A DNA stretch of 15,722 nt, taken from contig CAZJQZ010000051.1 in the NCBI GenBank assembly GCA_964548045.1, positions 1 to 15,722 of the forward strand, read 5' to 3'. Below the pieces are notes generated by a model. It saw only the letters and a program-made list of their open reading frames with translations. It made no database searches and was not told where the DNA came from. Numbering within the stretch: the stretch's first letter is position 1; every line of letters begins with the position of its first letter. This DNA is from JBGLNL01 sp964548045 (GTDB lineage: Bacteria; Chloroflexota; Dehalococcoidia; SZUA-161; SpSt-899). Positions 1-7,721 of the stretch are shown here, in pieces. A program made the translations under genes and the position numbers.

Positions 1-565
1 AAGTGAAATTGAATCGCTGAAAGAATGTGACTATGTTTTTCCGCCTCTCTTGATGCACGGATTTGCCACAAATATGCGAGATGCAGGCAGCAAAGCCAAG
101 CTTATCGGAGGAACACCTCATACAGCGCTCCTAAAACAGGTTAATAAGGAAGGGGCTTGGCCTGCAATAGAAGGGATGCTCTTTATCTTTACCGGCAGCT
201 GGCATGGTGAACCGGGAAAGGATGGTGAATTCGTTAACATGATGTTGAACAAGTACCATCCAGAAGAAATTGAAGATATCCTGAGTAATGGTGCTTCGTA
301 TATTGGAGTCCTCACTTATCGGACGATGATGCAAATAGTAGAAAAGGCGGTAGAAACTACCGGGCCTGAGGGTTTTAATTCGGAGAGTCTTTACGAAGCA
401 GCTCAATCGTGGAGCTCCTCCAGTAATGAACGTCCGGGAGGATACAATTACACTCTTACCAAACGTTATGTGCTTAATGATCTTGGCATTCTTGAAGCCA
501 GTGCCCAGCAGAATGACCTGGTGAGAAATGACCCGAACTGGTATCCCATCCTGAACGAACCATGA
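1..565 (+). CDS. ABC-type solute-binding protein, C-terminal part (5'-truncated by window edge)
   Basis: The frame is open from base 2 to the TGA at 563-565 and shows about 187 residues. The first visible residues (S-E-I-E-S-L-K-E-C-D-Y-V-F-P) match an internal stretch of the complete solute-binding protein at 12589-13872, so this is the C-terminal lobe of a paralogue and the ATG at base 50 is internal. The family is the periplasmic binding protein type I (LivK/Peripla_BP_6) class, which captures small solutes outside the membrane and delivers them to an ABC permease. Both paralogues share the pattern of a G-x-GY/SY-I-x-V segment followed by an E-K/A-V-E-x(T/V)G helix and a final W-(Y/L)-P-I. 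The gene converges on the leftward operon. No permease or ATPase gene is visible. The solute is unknown. Family assignment is fairly secure through the paralogue. Confidence 0.8.
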   Translation, partial: SEIESLKECDYVFPPLLMHGFATNMRDAGSKAKLIGGTPHTALLKQVNKEGAWPAIEGMLFIFTGSWHGEPGKDGEFVNMMLNKYHPEEIEDILSNGASYIGVLTYRTMMQIVEKAVETTGPEGFNSESLYEAAQSWSSSSNERPGGYNYTLTKRYVLNDLGILEASAQQNDLVRNDPNWYPILNEP

Positions 566-1065
566 TTCTCATACTCCCCGAAATGAATAATGCGTGTTTA
601 AATATCAGCACTTGGCAGTCATATGCGATGAGTTATTAGGTTTAGTTTAGTAATATAATATTTATCGTACCATTTGCTTTAATGGCTGTTTTACTCTCTT
701 GGCATTTAACAACCGAATTTAGCATATGCAGGTATTGTCCACACTCGAAAGGGTGGCACTCTCAACCTTGCTGGCATTATTACAGAATTTAATTTAAGAA
801 TTTTCATATTAACATGTTATTTGGCAAATGCTTAAATTGTGCCAGATTCTATCATCCAAGCACTTAGTTGACGGGTGGCTATGCAGAGAAAACGCTAGAA
901 TTAAGAATCTTCCACTATTCCACCGATCGCTTGCCGAATGTTGTACTTGCTACTAGAATCAAATCGCTATAGATTATGTGATACTGAAAGCTAGCGAAAA
1001 GGTTCTGCCTACTGTACGGTAGAGCCCACCATACCACGTCACTAACCTTGTTTTTTATTGTTAAC
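566..1065. other. AT-rich intergenic gap between convergent genes
   Basis: No coding frame with a plausible start and ribosome binding site was found on either strand, and no tRNA-like or IS-like structure was recognised. The stretch is visibly richer in A+T than the flanking genes. Two short perfect palindromes occur, an 11-base one with a central A at 652-662 and a 10-base one (TAACATGTTA) at 810-819. A weak CTAC/GTAG hairpin near 1009-1022 lacks a T-run, so no clear intrinsic terminator can be assigned to either convergent transcript. Confidence 0.55.
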
Positions 1066-2406
1066 CTAGATAATTGTCTCCAGCCTCCGGGCCAGCCGTT
1101 TGGCCAGTACCACGATAGTCAAAACCGGAGGCCTGCCCGGCGCTTCAGGCATGACACTCGCGTCACAGCAGTACAAGTTCTTTACCGATGTCTCCAGATT
1201 GCTGTCCAGAAGCTGGCCGACTCTTACGGTGCCGCCGGGATGCCCCAGAATGAATCCGGAATGATGAATATCGTTCGGATCACAACCGGCTTTGATTAGT
1301 ATCCTGGTATTGACCTCGCGACTGTAATTGAAACGCGTCATGTCATTTTCGGTGAATGTCTTGCTCAATTTGCCATCAGGAAAAACCCGGCCTACGCCAT
1401 CGTCGGATACCTTGGAAAACACCCCCAGGGCTTTTCGATAGCGGTGAAGGTTGGATAAGCCTTTGAAATGCTCGTCCTGCACGAACTGCAATTGCCATGC
1501 GGGGAAGGGGGAAAGCAGGCTAAAAAAGATTACCTTCTGTTCTTCATCGTGCCATCCGACTGCCATAGACTGTTCCCCGGCATTCCCTGCCCCGCTCTTA
1601 ACAAAACCAAAGGTGAAAAACGTCGGATCTGCGGTAAACCAATTCCCGGCATCGCTTAATCCTGTGTGCTGTAATATTCGGGCAGTTTGAGTTCCTCCGG
1701 CAGCGCAAACCACGATTTTGGCGTTGATCTCGTAGTTTTGGCCATGCTTCCCTGCCGCTCTAACTCCGACGGCTGTATTATCCTCGACGATTATGTCTGT
1801 GACATCGGTGTTAGTCAGCAGGGTGGTGCCGTTCTCGATTGCTTGACTGGCAAATTCCCTGGCCGTCCACTTGGCATTTTTTTGACATCCGTTTGCGCAT
1901 TTATCGCATGCTGGTTCGCATCTGCTGAAATCGATATGCCGGTATAGTCGGTCGAATGGTATCCCAATATCGTTGGCCGCTTCCCAGACACGTCTCGTTC
2001 CGGGCCCGATGAAATCATCCGGGGGCATGTTGACCCAGGTTTCGCGCATTGCTTCGTCAATCAAATCCTGATCAAGCTCAACATTGTATCGTTTCCAGTA
2101 ATCAATATCCGGGAGGAAAGCCGAACCGATGTAAATGACAGTTCCCCCGCCAAGGCAATTCGCCAGAATTACAGGATCACCTTCCTGAGTTTTCCTGAAA
2201 GGGAGCGGGAAGTTAAATCCCTTTTCAAGTCGAATGAGCGCCCCGGCGCCAAATTTATTTCCCATAAGCCGATTGTCATCGCTGCCCTTTTCAAGCAGGA
2301 TAACCTTTTTCCCTTTTGCGGAAAGCTCTTTAGCGTTGGTGCATCCCCCCGGCCCCCCGCCGATTATCACCACGTCAGCATCTAGTTTTGTGAGTTGCCT
2401 GGCCAT
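1066..2406 (-). CDS. GMC-type FAD oxidoreductase with a four-cysteine motif
   Basis: A 446-residue flavoprotein of the glucose-methanol-choline (BetA-like) family. These enzymes oxidise alcohols or related groups with FAD. The dinucleotide-binding GGGPGG is at residues 16-21, with the strand-ending E39 of the Rossmann fold following. The C-terminal signature H-S-G...G-H-P-G-G-T-x-R-x-G (about 382-397) and the N-L-Y-x-x-D-A-S-V-x-P segment (410-420) are typical of the FAD/active-site domain. Residues 163-174 contain C-x3-C-x2-C-x3-C, which could bind an Fe-S cluster and is absent from classical oxygen-using GMC oxidases. The ATG at 2406 was chosen because the fold starts right after it and an AGAGG site precedes it. 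A longer start at 2520 would overlap the upstream gene by 80 bases. This is the last gene of the operon. Substrate unknown. Confidence 0.85.
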   Translation of the reverse strand: MARQLTKLDADVVIIGGGPGGCTNAKELSAKGKKVILLEKGSDDNRLMGNKFGAGALIRLEKGFNFPLPFRKTQEGDPVILANCLGGGTVIYIGSAFLPDIDYWKRYNVELDQDLIDEAMRETWVNMPPDDFIGPGTRRVWEAANDIGIPFDRLYRHIDFSRCEPACDKCANGCQKNAKWTAREFASQAIENGTTLLTNTDVTDIIVEDNTAVGVRAAGKHGQNYEINAKIVVCAAGGTQTARILQHTGLSDAGNWFTADPTFFTFGFVKSGAGNAGEQSMAVGWHDEEQKVIFFSLLSPFPAWQLQFVQDEHFKGLSNLHRYRKALGVFSKVSDDGVGRVFPDGKLSKTFTENDMTRFNYSREVNTRILIKAGCDPNDIHHSGFILGHPGGTVRVGQLLDSNLETSVKNLYCCDASVMPEAPGRPPVLTIVVLAKRLARRLETII

Positions 2407-2440
2407 GATTTCTTGCCTCTGTATCCTTAATAAAAAATGA

Positions 2441-3019
2441 CTATCTTGTGATTCTGGCTGAGGAATGCTCCATTCTGGTGGCTCTTCTGTTGATGTAGAT
2501 CGCCGCAGGCTTGGAGGCAAGATAGATTAAAAACAAACGGGCCTTAAGTTTCTTTGTCATCATTTTGTGCTCAAAGGCATATACAGTATTGGAACACATG
2601 TTCCCAAAGTTGACTAATTTAATAAAAAGTTCGATGTACTTTGTTCTTTCTTTGCCATAATAATCAACCACCCTTTTCTCCACTGTATCGGAAACATTCC
2701 CTTTGGTATCCGCCCAATGCTGAGCATACATGAGTCCGATCGACTCTTCTTCCGCGAAATTGCCCAGTTCACCTGCCAGGAGGTTTTGAATCTCGGCGGT
2801 GCTGACGCCTCCCTCAAGAGCGGTCTGTGAGTGCAAATACGAACAGTAAGAACATTCATTTACGCCGGTAACAGCCAGCATTATCTTTTCGGAAAAGGCG
2901 CGGGAAATCCTGCTGCTGCGTCCCAATCGCACTGTTCCCACCACTGAGTAGCCTACATTCAGGGACAGCTTTATAAGCTCATAGTGGGATTCAATATAGC
3001 GCATTTGTTTATTTATCAT
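2441..3019 (-). CDS. AhpD / carboxymuconolactone decarboxylase-like protein
   Basis: A 192-residue protein of the AhpD/CMD superfamily. The signature C56-x2-C59-x3-H63 (in E-C-S-Y-C-S-Y-L-H) is intact, with the surrounding helical pattern (E-K-I-M-L-A-V-T-G-V-N before it, S-x-x-E-I-x-x-L-L-x-G after it). In AhpD the two cysteines perform thiol-disulfide or peroxide-linked redox chemistry; CMD proteins without such a pair act as decarboxylases. The extra C-terminal tail after about residue 140 is basic and hydrophobic and longer than in short CMD proteins. I chose the ATG at 3019; TTG at 3022 and ATG at 3004 are possible alternatives, and the ribosome binding site is weak. It follows the FAD oxidase gene by 17 bases. 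A thiol-redox or protective role in an anaerobic operon is inferred. Confidence 0.8.
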   Translation of the reverse strand: MINKQMRYIESHYELIKLSLNVGYSVVGTVRLGRSSRISRAFSEKIMLAVTGVNECSYCSYLHSQTALEGGVSTAEIQNLLAGELGNFAEEESIGLMYAQHWADTKGNVSDTVEKRVVDYYGKERTKYIELFIKLVNFGNMCSNTVYAFEHKMMTKKLKARLFLIYLASKPAAIYINRRATRMEHSSARITR

Positions 3020-3036
3020 CAACCGTGCTCATTTTA

Positions 3037-4431
3037 TTATTTACTCCAGTTTCCCGGATTCATAATCCTGTTGGGATCAAGTGTCTCTTTGATCCGCTGG
3101 ATCAGTTCGTAGGTATTGGGATTCATCTTTTGCGATATCAGTCTTTGAATTTCCACCTCAGCCTTCCAGGGTATGCCGCCTATTTCCAGTACAGCCTCAC
3201 TGGCTTCTCTCATTGCCTGCCTGGTTCGTTCTATGCTTTTCTCGTCAGCTCGATTGAAAGGATAAACAAGGCAGAAATTGACGTTATGGCAATATCCCAG
3301 AATCTGCGATCCAGTCAGGAAATACGTCTGATATTTGCCGGCAAGCTCCCTGCCCCTTCTCCATATTTGAGGCATCTTATCGATGGTCATAATACCACCG
3401 CAGTATCGAAAGCCCCCACCCTGTTCAAAATCGGCAGTCAGCGCCGGACTCACATACGGCGGCTTTTCGACGAATCGACTTATCAGCTCGTATGGGACGG
3501 GATACATGTAACTGACTTTGCCCTGCTCTTCCGGGTCGAACTCCAGGGCGATTTTTTTAAATACCGCCTTTTTATATTCGATCTCCTCATCGAGGTCCCC
3601 GGTAATGGTCACGGTTATGAATTGAGGCGCATCGTCGCTTTCGGTCAGTGCAAATCCGATGACGAAGAGGTTATCCGCCATATCGGTCTGAGTTATGCGG
3701 TACAACACATCCGCCAGCATATCAAGGTCGTTGACCACATATCCCACCACGTCCATCAGTGGGTGCTTGGGGAAGAGCTTGAGAGTTAGCCTGGTGATAA
3801 TGCCGGTTGTGCCGTTCCAGCCGCAAAACAGCCCGGTCAGGTCGGGGAGGGGGCCTTTGCCGAACGGATGTGGGGAAACAGAAGTTGCGCCTATTTCGCA
3901 AATCTCTCCGGTAGGTAACACAACTTCCATTCCATTAACGTGATGCGAATTGTTCCCGTATTTACTGGAAAGATATCCATGACCCCTGATTACGATATTG
4001 CCGGCTACCGTTGCCATCGGGGGGGCCTCCGGCCGGGAATGTTCCATATCCGGGCAGTTCTTTTCCAGATAAGCTCCCAATTGTCCCTGAGTCACACCTG
4101 CCTCTACCGTTACATATCGGGAAAGTTTATTCAACTCGGTAATGCGATCCATCCTCTTCATATCGAGCACGATCCCGCCGTTGACTGGCATCCCGAGTCC
4201 ATTCAGGGTGAGATTGGCACCCATCGGGGTAATCGGGACTTTGTATTCATTTGCCAGAAGTACAATGTCGCGAACCTGCTGAGTGGTTTTGGGCATAGCC
4301 ACGTAATCCACTTTGCGTGGTCCCTCGGTTCCCGAATCAACCGAATACATATACAACTCTTCCGGTTGATTGGATACATAATCTTCGCCGACTATTTCAA
4401 CCAGCGAGTTATAGATGCTGTTGTTTTCCAT
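3037..4431 (-). CDS. FAD-linked oxidase, GlcD/VAO-PCMH family (copy 2)
   Basis: A 464-residue flavoprotein of the FAD-binding type 4 / FAD-oxidase C family (COG0277, GlcD-like). The FAD phosphate-binding loop is around P69-M-G-A-N (69-79), the G-N-x-x-I-R-G-H-G-Y segment at 144-153 and G-M-E-V-V-L-P-T-G at 167-175 are FAD-domain hallmarks, and the C-terminal L-D-P-N-R-I-M-N-P-G motif is at 451-460. Family members oxidise 2-hydroxy acids or alkylphenol-type alcohols. The G-N...R-G-x-G-Y...Y-G-N pattern somewhat resembles vanillyl-alcohol oxidase and 4-cresol dehydrogenase. It is clearly paralogous to the gene at 5735-7126, and the two flank a CCG-type Fe-S gene, recalling GlcD-GlcE-GlcF. A GGAG site lies 8 bases before the ATG. 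The TGG-AGT-AAA end is shared with its paralogue. Substrate unknown. Confidence 0.88.
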   Translation of the reverse strand: MENNSIYNSLVEIVGEDYVSNQPEELYMYSVDSGTEGPRKVDYVAMPKTTQQVRDIVLLANEYKVPITPMGANLTLNGLGMPVNGGIVLDMKRMDRITELNKLSRYVTVEAGVTQGQLGAYLEKNCPDMEHSRPEAPPMATVAGNIVIRGHGYLSSKYGNNSHHVNGMEVVLPTGEICEIGATSVSPHPFGKGPLPDLTGLFCGWNGTTGIITRLTLKLFPKHPLMDVVGYVVNDLDMLADVLYRITQTDMADNLFVIGFALTESDDAPQFITVTITGDLDEEIEYKKAVFKKIALEFDPEEQGKVSYMYPVPYELISRFVEKPPYVSPALTADFEQGGGFRYCGGIMTIDKMPQIWRRGRELAGKYQTYFLTGSQILGYCHNVNFCLVYPFNRADEKSIERTRQAMREASEAVLEIGGIPWKAEVEIQRLISQKMNPNTYELIQRIKETLDPNRIMNPGNWSK

Positions 4432-4557
4432 AATTAGTTCTCCAATTTTTTCTTTTGAAAGTCATGATCAATCTCTTAAGTTCCTACTCTTGGAGGCTGT
4501 TGAATCTGAGGCATACTCTCAGGCTCCAGAAATTACTGCCTTCTATTGAGAGGCTCC
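4432..4557 (-). other. 126-bp intra-operon spacer with a weak hairpin
   Basis: This is the longest gap inside the leftward gene series. On the transcript, a CTGAG/CTCAG stem with a 7-base loop (4506-4522) is enclosed by GGAG/CTCC pairing (4492-4495 with 4524-4527). There is no T-run after it, so it is not an intrinsic terminator. It might be a processing or stability element, or chance. Confidence 0.25.
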
Positions 4558-5733
4558 TTAATGTGAGAGACTTGCCAGAATGATCTCGGAAATATCTTTG
4601 ATCTGGATTTGATCTTCTAGCTGTTCGGTTTTTACGGCATCCTCAAGCATTAGCATGCAAATGGGACAGGCAACAGCCAGCACGGTGGCTCCGGTCTCGT
4701 AAGCCTCACGTACCCTGGCATTACTGGCCTGATCCTTCCCTTTGGCCGAAATCCCGGTGTAAAAATTGGCGCTGCCCCCACCGCAACAGAAAGCATTGCT
4801 TCTGTTTCTCTCCATCTCCACAAAGTTGATACCGGGAATTGCTTCCAGAATTTCTCTTGGGGCATCATATTCACCATTGTGTCTGCCCAGGAAACACGGA
4901 TCGTGATAGGTGACGGTTGCTTCATATCCCCCGGAAACATTGAGCTTTCCCGATGCGATCAGATCGCGAAGTAATTGTGTGTAGTGGAATACCTCAAATT
5001 CATCCGCGTAATGGTTTTTGAAAGCGTTGTATGAATGAGGGGAAAGCGTGACAATCTTTTTCACACCGGCTTCTCGGAACAATTCCACATTCTTCTCTCG
5101 CTGATGCTCGAACAGTCCCTGTTCACCCAAAAGGCGCACTTCGTTGCCGTCGCATTCCTCTTTCTCCCCCATAATCCCGAAGGAGACGCCGGCTTTCTGC
5201 AGCACCTCCCCGAGCGCTCTGGCCGCCTTGCGACTGCATGCATCATAGGAGCCCACGCATCCAACGTAGTAAAGATATTCGTCGTTTTTATCGAACTCCT
5301 TTATATCGGTACCTTCAGCCCAATCCCCTCTCGCTGATCTCGCTTCCCGGTATGAATTCCCGTACAGGTAAACGTTCTCGAGGAATTTTCTGATCATCTT
5401 GGGCACAGGGAGTTGCGTTTCCAGTATCTCTTCGCGAACCGCTATAAAATTATTCAGCAGGTGTTCGCCAAACTCAAATCGACAGCTCTCGACGCAGTTG
5501 CCGCACGCCGAACATGAATAAAGTATTTCGGAGAGGTGCTCACTCCACTCAATATCGTGGTTGATCAGCGCAGCCCTTATCAGCCAGTTCAGCCCCCCTG
5601 GCGAATACGTTTCCATCCGAAACCGGTGATACATAGGGCAATTGTATCCCACTGGAGAGTAATCATAGGTCAGCTTGCAGAAGCCACACCGGAAACACCT
5701 GTGTACCAGCTCTTTATAATCAACATCACTCAT
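4558..5733 (-). CDS. CCG-domain Fe-S protein (GlcF/HdrB-like) with one degenerate CCG motif
   Basis: A 391-residue electron-transfer subunit of the GlcF/HdrD class. Two [4Fe-4S] ferredoxin motifs occupy the N-terminus: C13-x2-C16-x2-C19 with C32, and C74-x2-C77-x2-C80 with C84. Two CCG domains follow. The second is complete (C280, C316-C317-G, C356-x2-C359) and should hold a non-cubane [4Fe-4S] cluster as in HdrB. The first keeps C159 but has E-C194-D-G in place of CCG and S231-x2-S234 in place of the final CxxC, so it probably binds no such cluster. It starts one base after the stop of the upstream FAD oxidase, whose last codons contain its GGAG site, indicating translational coupling. It probably forms a complex with the two flanking FAD oxidases and passes electrons to a quinone, a ferredoxin or a thiol/disulfide carrier. 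Confidence 0.88.
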   Translation of the reverse strand: MSDVDYKELVHRCFRCGFCKLTYDYSPVGYNCPMYHRFRMETYSPGGLNWLIRAALINHDIEWSEHLSEILYSCSACGNCVESCRFEFGEHLLNNFIAVREEILETQLPVPKMIRKFLENVYLYGNSYREARSARGDWAEGTDIKEFDKNDEYLYYVGCVGSYDACSRKAARALGEVLQKAGVSFGIMGEKEECDGNEVRLLGEQGLFEHQREKNVELFREAGVKKIVTLSPHSYNAFKNHYADEFEVFHYTQLLRDLIASGKLNVSGGYEATVTYHDPCFLGRHNGEYDAPREILEAIPGINFVEMERNRSNAFCCGGGSANFYTGISAKGKDQASNARVREAYETGATVLAVACPICMLMLEDAVKTEQLEDQIQIKDISEIILASLSH

Positions 5734-5734
5734 C

Positions 5735-7126
5735 TCATTTACTCCAATTTCCAGGATTCATGATCCCGTTGGGATCAAGCGTTTCTTTGATCCGCTGGAT
5801 CAGTTCGTAGGTATTGGGGTCCATCTTATCCAGCATCTGCTTCTGGCCTTTAAGTTCAGGGTGCCACAGAAGGCCTCCCATCTCAAGAGTTGTCTTGTTT
5901 GCTTCGTCCAGTGCTGCTTCCATTCTCTCGATACTGCTCTCATCTGCTCGGTTGAATGTGTAGACGAAGCCGAACATGGCGCTGTGGCAGTATCCGAGGA
6001 GCTGGACCCCGGTCAGGAAAGGCACCCCATGTTTGTGAGAAAGCTCGATTCCTCGCCTCCATGCCTCCGGGATCTTCTCAACGGGAAGTATGGCAGCACA
6101 GTAGCGGAAACCTCCCCCTTTGTCGAAATCAGCCGTGAGAGCTGAACTGACGTAAGGCGGCTTCTCGACCAATCTGTCCTTGAAGAATTCAGGCACGACC
6201 TCCATAAATTCGACCTGGTTGTTGCCCTCACTGCTCTCCCTGGCCACTCGCCGGAAAACGTTTCTTTTGTATTCAAGATCCTCTTCGGTGTCTCCTGTTA
6301 TGGTGATCGTGATGTATTGCGGCACGTCACCGCCTTCGACGGGCACAGCCCCATATAAGAAGAGATTCTCCACGATATCCGTGTAAGTGATCCTGTACAG
6401 AACGTCCGGAAGCAGATCAGGGTTATTCACTTCGAATCCCGTCACATCGATGAGCTTTCGCTTGGGATAAAGCTTCAATGAGAGCTTGGTGACTACACCT
6501 GTAGTCCCCAGCCATCCCATGAAAAGGCCTGAAAGTTCTGGAAGCGGACCTTTACAGAACCAGTAGGACGAAACAGAACTGGAACCTATATTACAGATAT
6601 CACCCGTGGGCAGGACAACTTCCATCGAGTTGATCATTTCTGCGTTGTTTCCATGCCTCAATGAGAGATGGCCGTGCCCCCGAATCAGCAGGTTTCCAAT
6701 GATTGTTGCTGCCGGAGGGCACTCCGGCCTCGAGTGTTCCAGATCAGGGTAGTGCTTCTCTAAATAGCTTCCCAAAGCGCCCTGGGTGACTCCGGCTTCG
6801 ATTATTGCATATCGACCCATTCTGTTGACTTCGACTATGCGATCCATTCGTTTCATGTCCAGGACGATTCCCCCTTGAACTGGAAGACAGAGCCCGGCGA
6901 GATTCTGGCTACCGCCCATAGGGACGATGGGAATCCTTCTTTCGTTAGCCATCCGCACGATTTTCTGGACCTGTTCGGTTGTCCTGGGTATGGCTACATA
7001 GTCTACTTTACGTGGCCCCTCTGTTACCATATCCATGGAGTACATGAAAAGCTCTTCCGGTTGATTGGATGCATAATCCTCGCCGACTATTTCAACCAGA
7101 GCATCATAAACGCTATCGTTTACCAT
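5735..7126 (-). CDS. FAD-linked oxidase, GlcD/VAO-PCMH family (copy 1)
   Basis: A 463-residue paralogue of the protein encoded at 3037-4431, with the same architecture: FAD-binding N-terminal domain with the phosphate loop around P69-M-G-G-S-Q-N-L-A-G, G-N-L-L-I-R-G-H-G-H near 144-153, and a C-terminal L-D-P-N-G-I-M-N-P-G motif. The two proteins agree best at both ends and differ most in the middle, where substrate-contacting residues would lie. Gene ends are about 91-96% identical at the nucleotide level. The stop codon is one base from the start of the Fe-S subunit gene, so the two products are probably made together and physically associate. An AGGAAAG ribosome binding site precedes the ATG. 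It may be the second flavin subunit of a GlcDEF-like heterotrimer or have a different substrate from copy 2. Confidence 0.88.
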   Translation of the reverse strand: MVNDSVYDALVEIVGEDYASNQPEELFMYSMDMVTEGPRKVDYVAIPRTTEQVQKIVRMANERRIPIVPMGGSQNLAGLCLPVQGGIVLDMKRMDRIVEVNRMGRYAIIEAGVTQGALGSYLEKHYPDLEHSRPECPPAATIIGNLLIRGHGHLSLRHGNNAEMINSMEVVLPTGDICNIGSSSVSSYWFCKGPLPELSGLFMGWLGTTGVVTKLSLKLYPKRKLIDVTGFEVNNPDLLPDVLYRITYTDIVENLFLYGAVPVEGGDVPQYITITITGDTEEDLEYKRNVFRRVARESSEGNNQVEFMEVVPEFFKDRLVEKPPYVSSALTADFDKGGGFRYCAAILPVEKIPEAWRRGIELSHKHGVPFLTGVQLLGYCHSAMFGFVYTFNRADESSIERMEAALDEANKTTLEMGGLLWHPELKGQKQMLDKMDPNTYELIQRIKETLDPNGIMNPGNWSK

Positions 7127-7210
7127 AGGGTTCTTTCCTGTTTATCCGATACATACCTGAAACTGTGAAAAATGGCTTTTTGCTTCATTTGCTAATTTGC
7201 AGTAATGGCA

Positions 7211-7708
7211 TCACGCATAACGGGACATAATATCAGCCGCGAAGGCACGGGCCCGCTCGATTCGGAATGTATCCGGTTGTCCTTTACTTGTCGAGGCTCC
7301 TTTAGCCAGCTTTTGTATCTGCGGATCATCATTTGCAAGCATAGCATCAAGTATAAAATCAGCCATCTCTCCCTGGCAGTTAAATACGCCCACAACATCA
7401 GTATCGGCTGCTGCGTTTTTGCAATTCTCAATCCATTCCCCGATTTCTTCGAAATCCTCAGGCATAGCATGAGTCATGAAAAGAGCAAGCTGCTTGTTCC
7501 GGCACTGATTGGCTAAAAAATCTTTAGCCTGTGCGGCCGGGGCAAATGCCTGGATGGGAAAGCCGACAAATAACAGGTCATAACCATCCGTGCTTTCGAC
7601 TTCGGAGAGTTCTTTCATCGCCTTTTCGCCTTCGATTGTCTCAAAGATGGCCTCGGCCACTTGCTTGGTTTTGCCCGTCTGGGAAAAATAGGTTACCAGG
7701 GTTTTCAT
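7211..7708 (-). CDS. Flavodoxin-like FMN protein
   Basis: A 165-residue flavodoxin-fold protein. The N-terminal beta strand is followed by the FMN phosphate loop S9-Q-T-G-K-T14, and residues near G49-F-P-I-Q-A-F and the T79-H-A-M-P region correspond to the loops around the isoalloxazine ring. Length fits free flavodoxin domains. Flavodoxins carry single low-potential electrons and can replace ferredoxin. Together with the neighbouring Fe-S proteins it could deliver electrons to the dehydratase/BCR-like pair or accept them from the FAD oxidases. A strong GAGGAG site is positioned before the ATG and directly follows the TAG of the upstream Fe-S gene (13-base gap), so the two are probably translated together. 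Confidence 0.88.
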   Translation of the reverse strand: MKTLVTYFSQTGKTKQVAEAIFETIEGEKAMKELSEVESTDGYDLLFVGFPIQAFAPAAQAKDFLANQCRNKQLALFMTHAMPEDFEEIGEWIENCKNAAADTDVVGVFNCQGEMADFILDAMLANDDPQIQKLAKGASTSKGQPDTFRIERARAFAADIMSRYA

Positions 7709-7721
7709 GTGATTTTCTCCT

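Noticed and set aside
2407..2520. N-terminal extension of the GMC gene to an ATG at 2520
   Set aside because: It would overlap the AhpD-like gene by 80 bases and adds a low-complexity, non-homologous leader; the ATG at 2406 has a ribosome binding site and begins the FAD fold.
3025..4437. Long open frames on the plus strand opposite the FAD oxidase gene
   Set aside because: They lack ribosome binding sites and family signatures and lie fully antisense to a well-supported gene.
5144..5155. Selenocysteine or frameshift explaining C-D-G in the first CCG motif
   Set aside because: The codons read TGC-GAC-GGC in a continuous frame with no TGA, and the paired S-x2-S change later in the domain argues for true degeneration.
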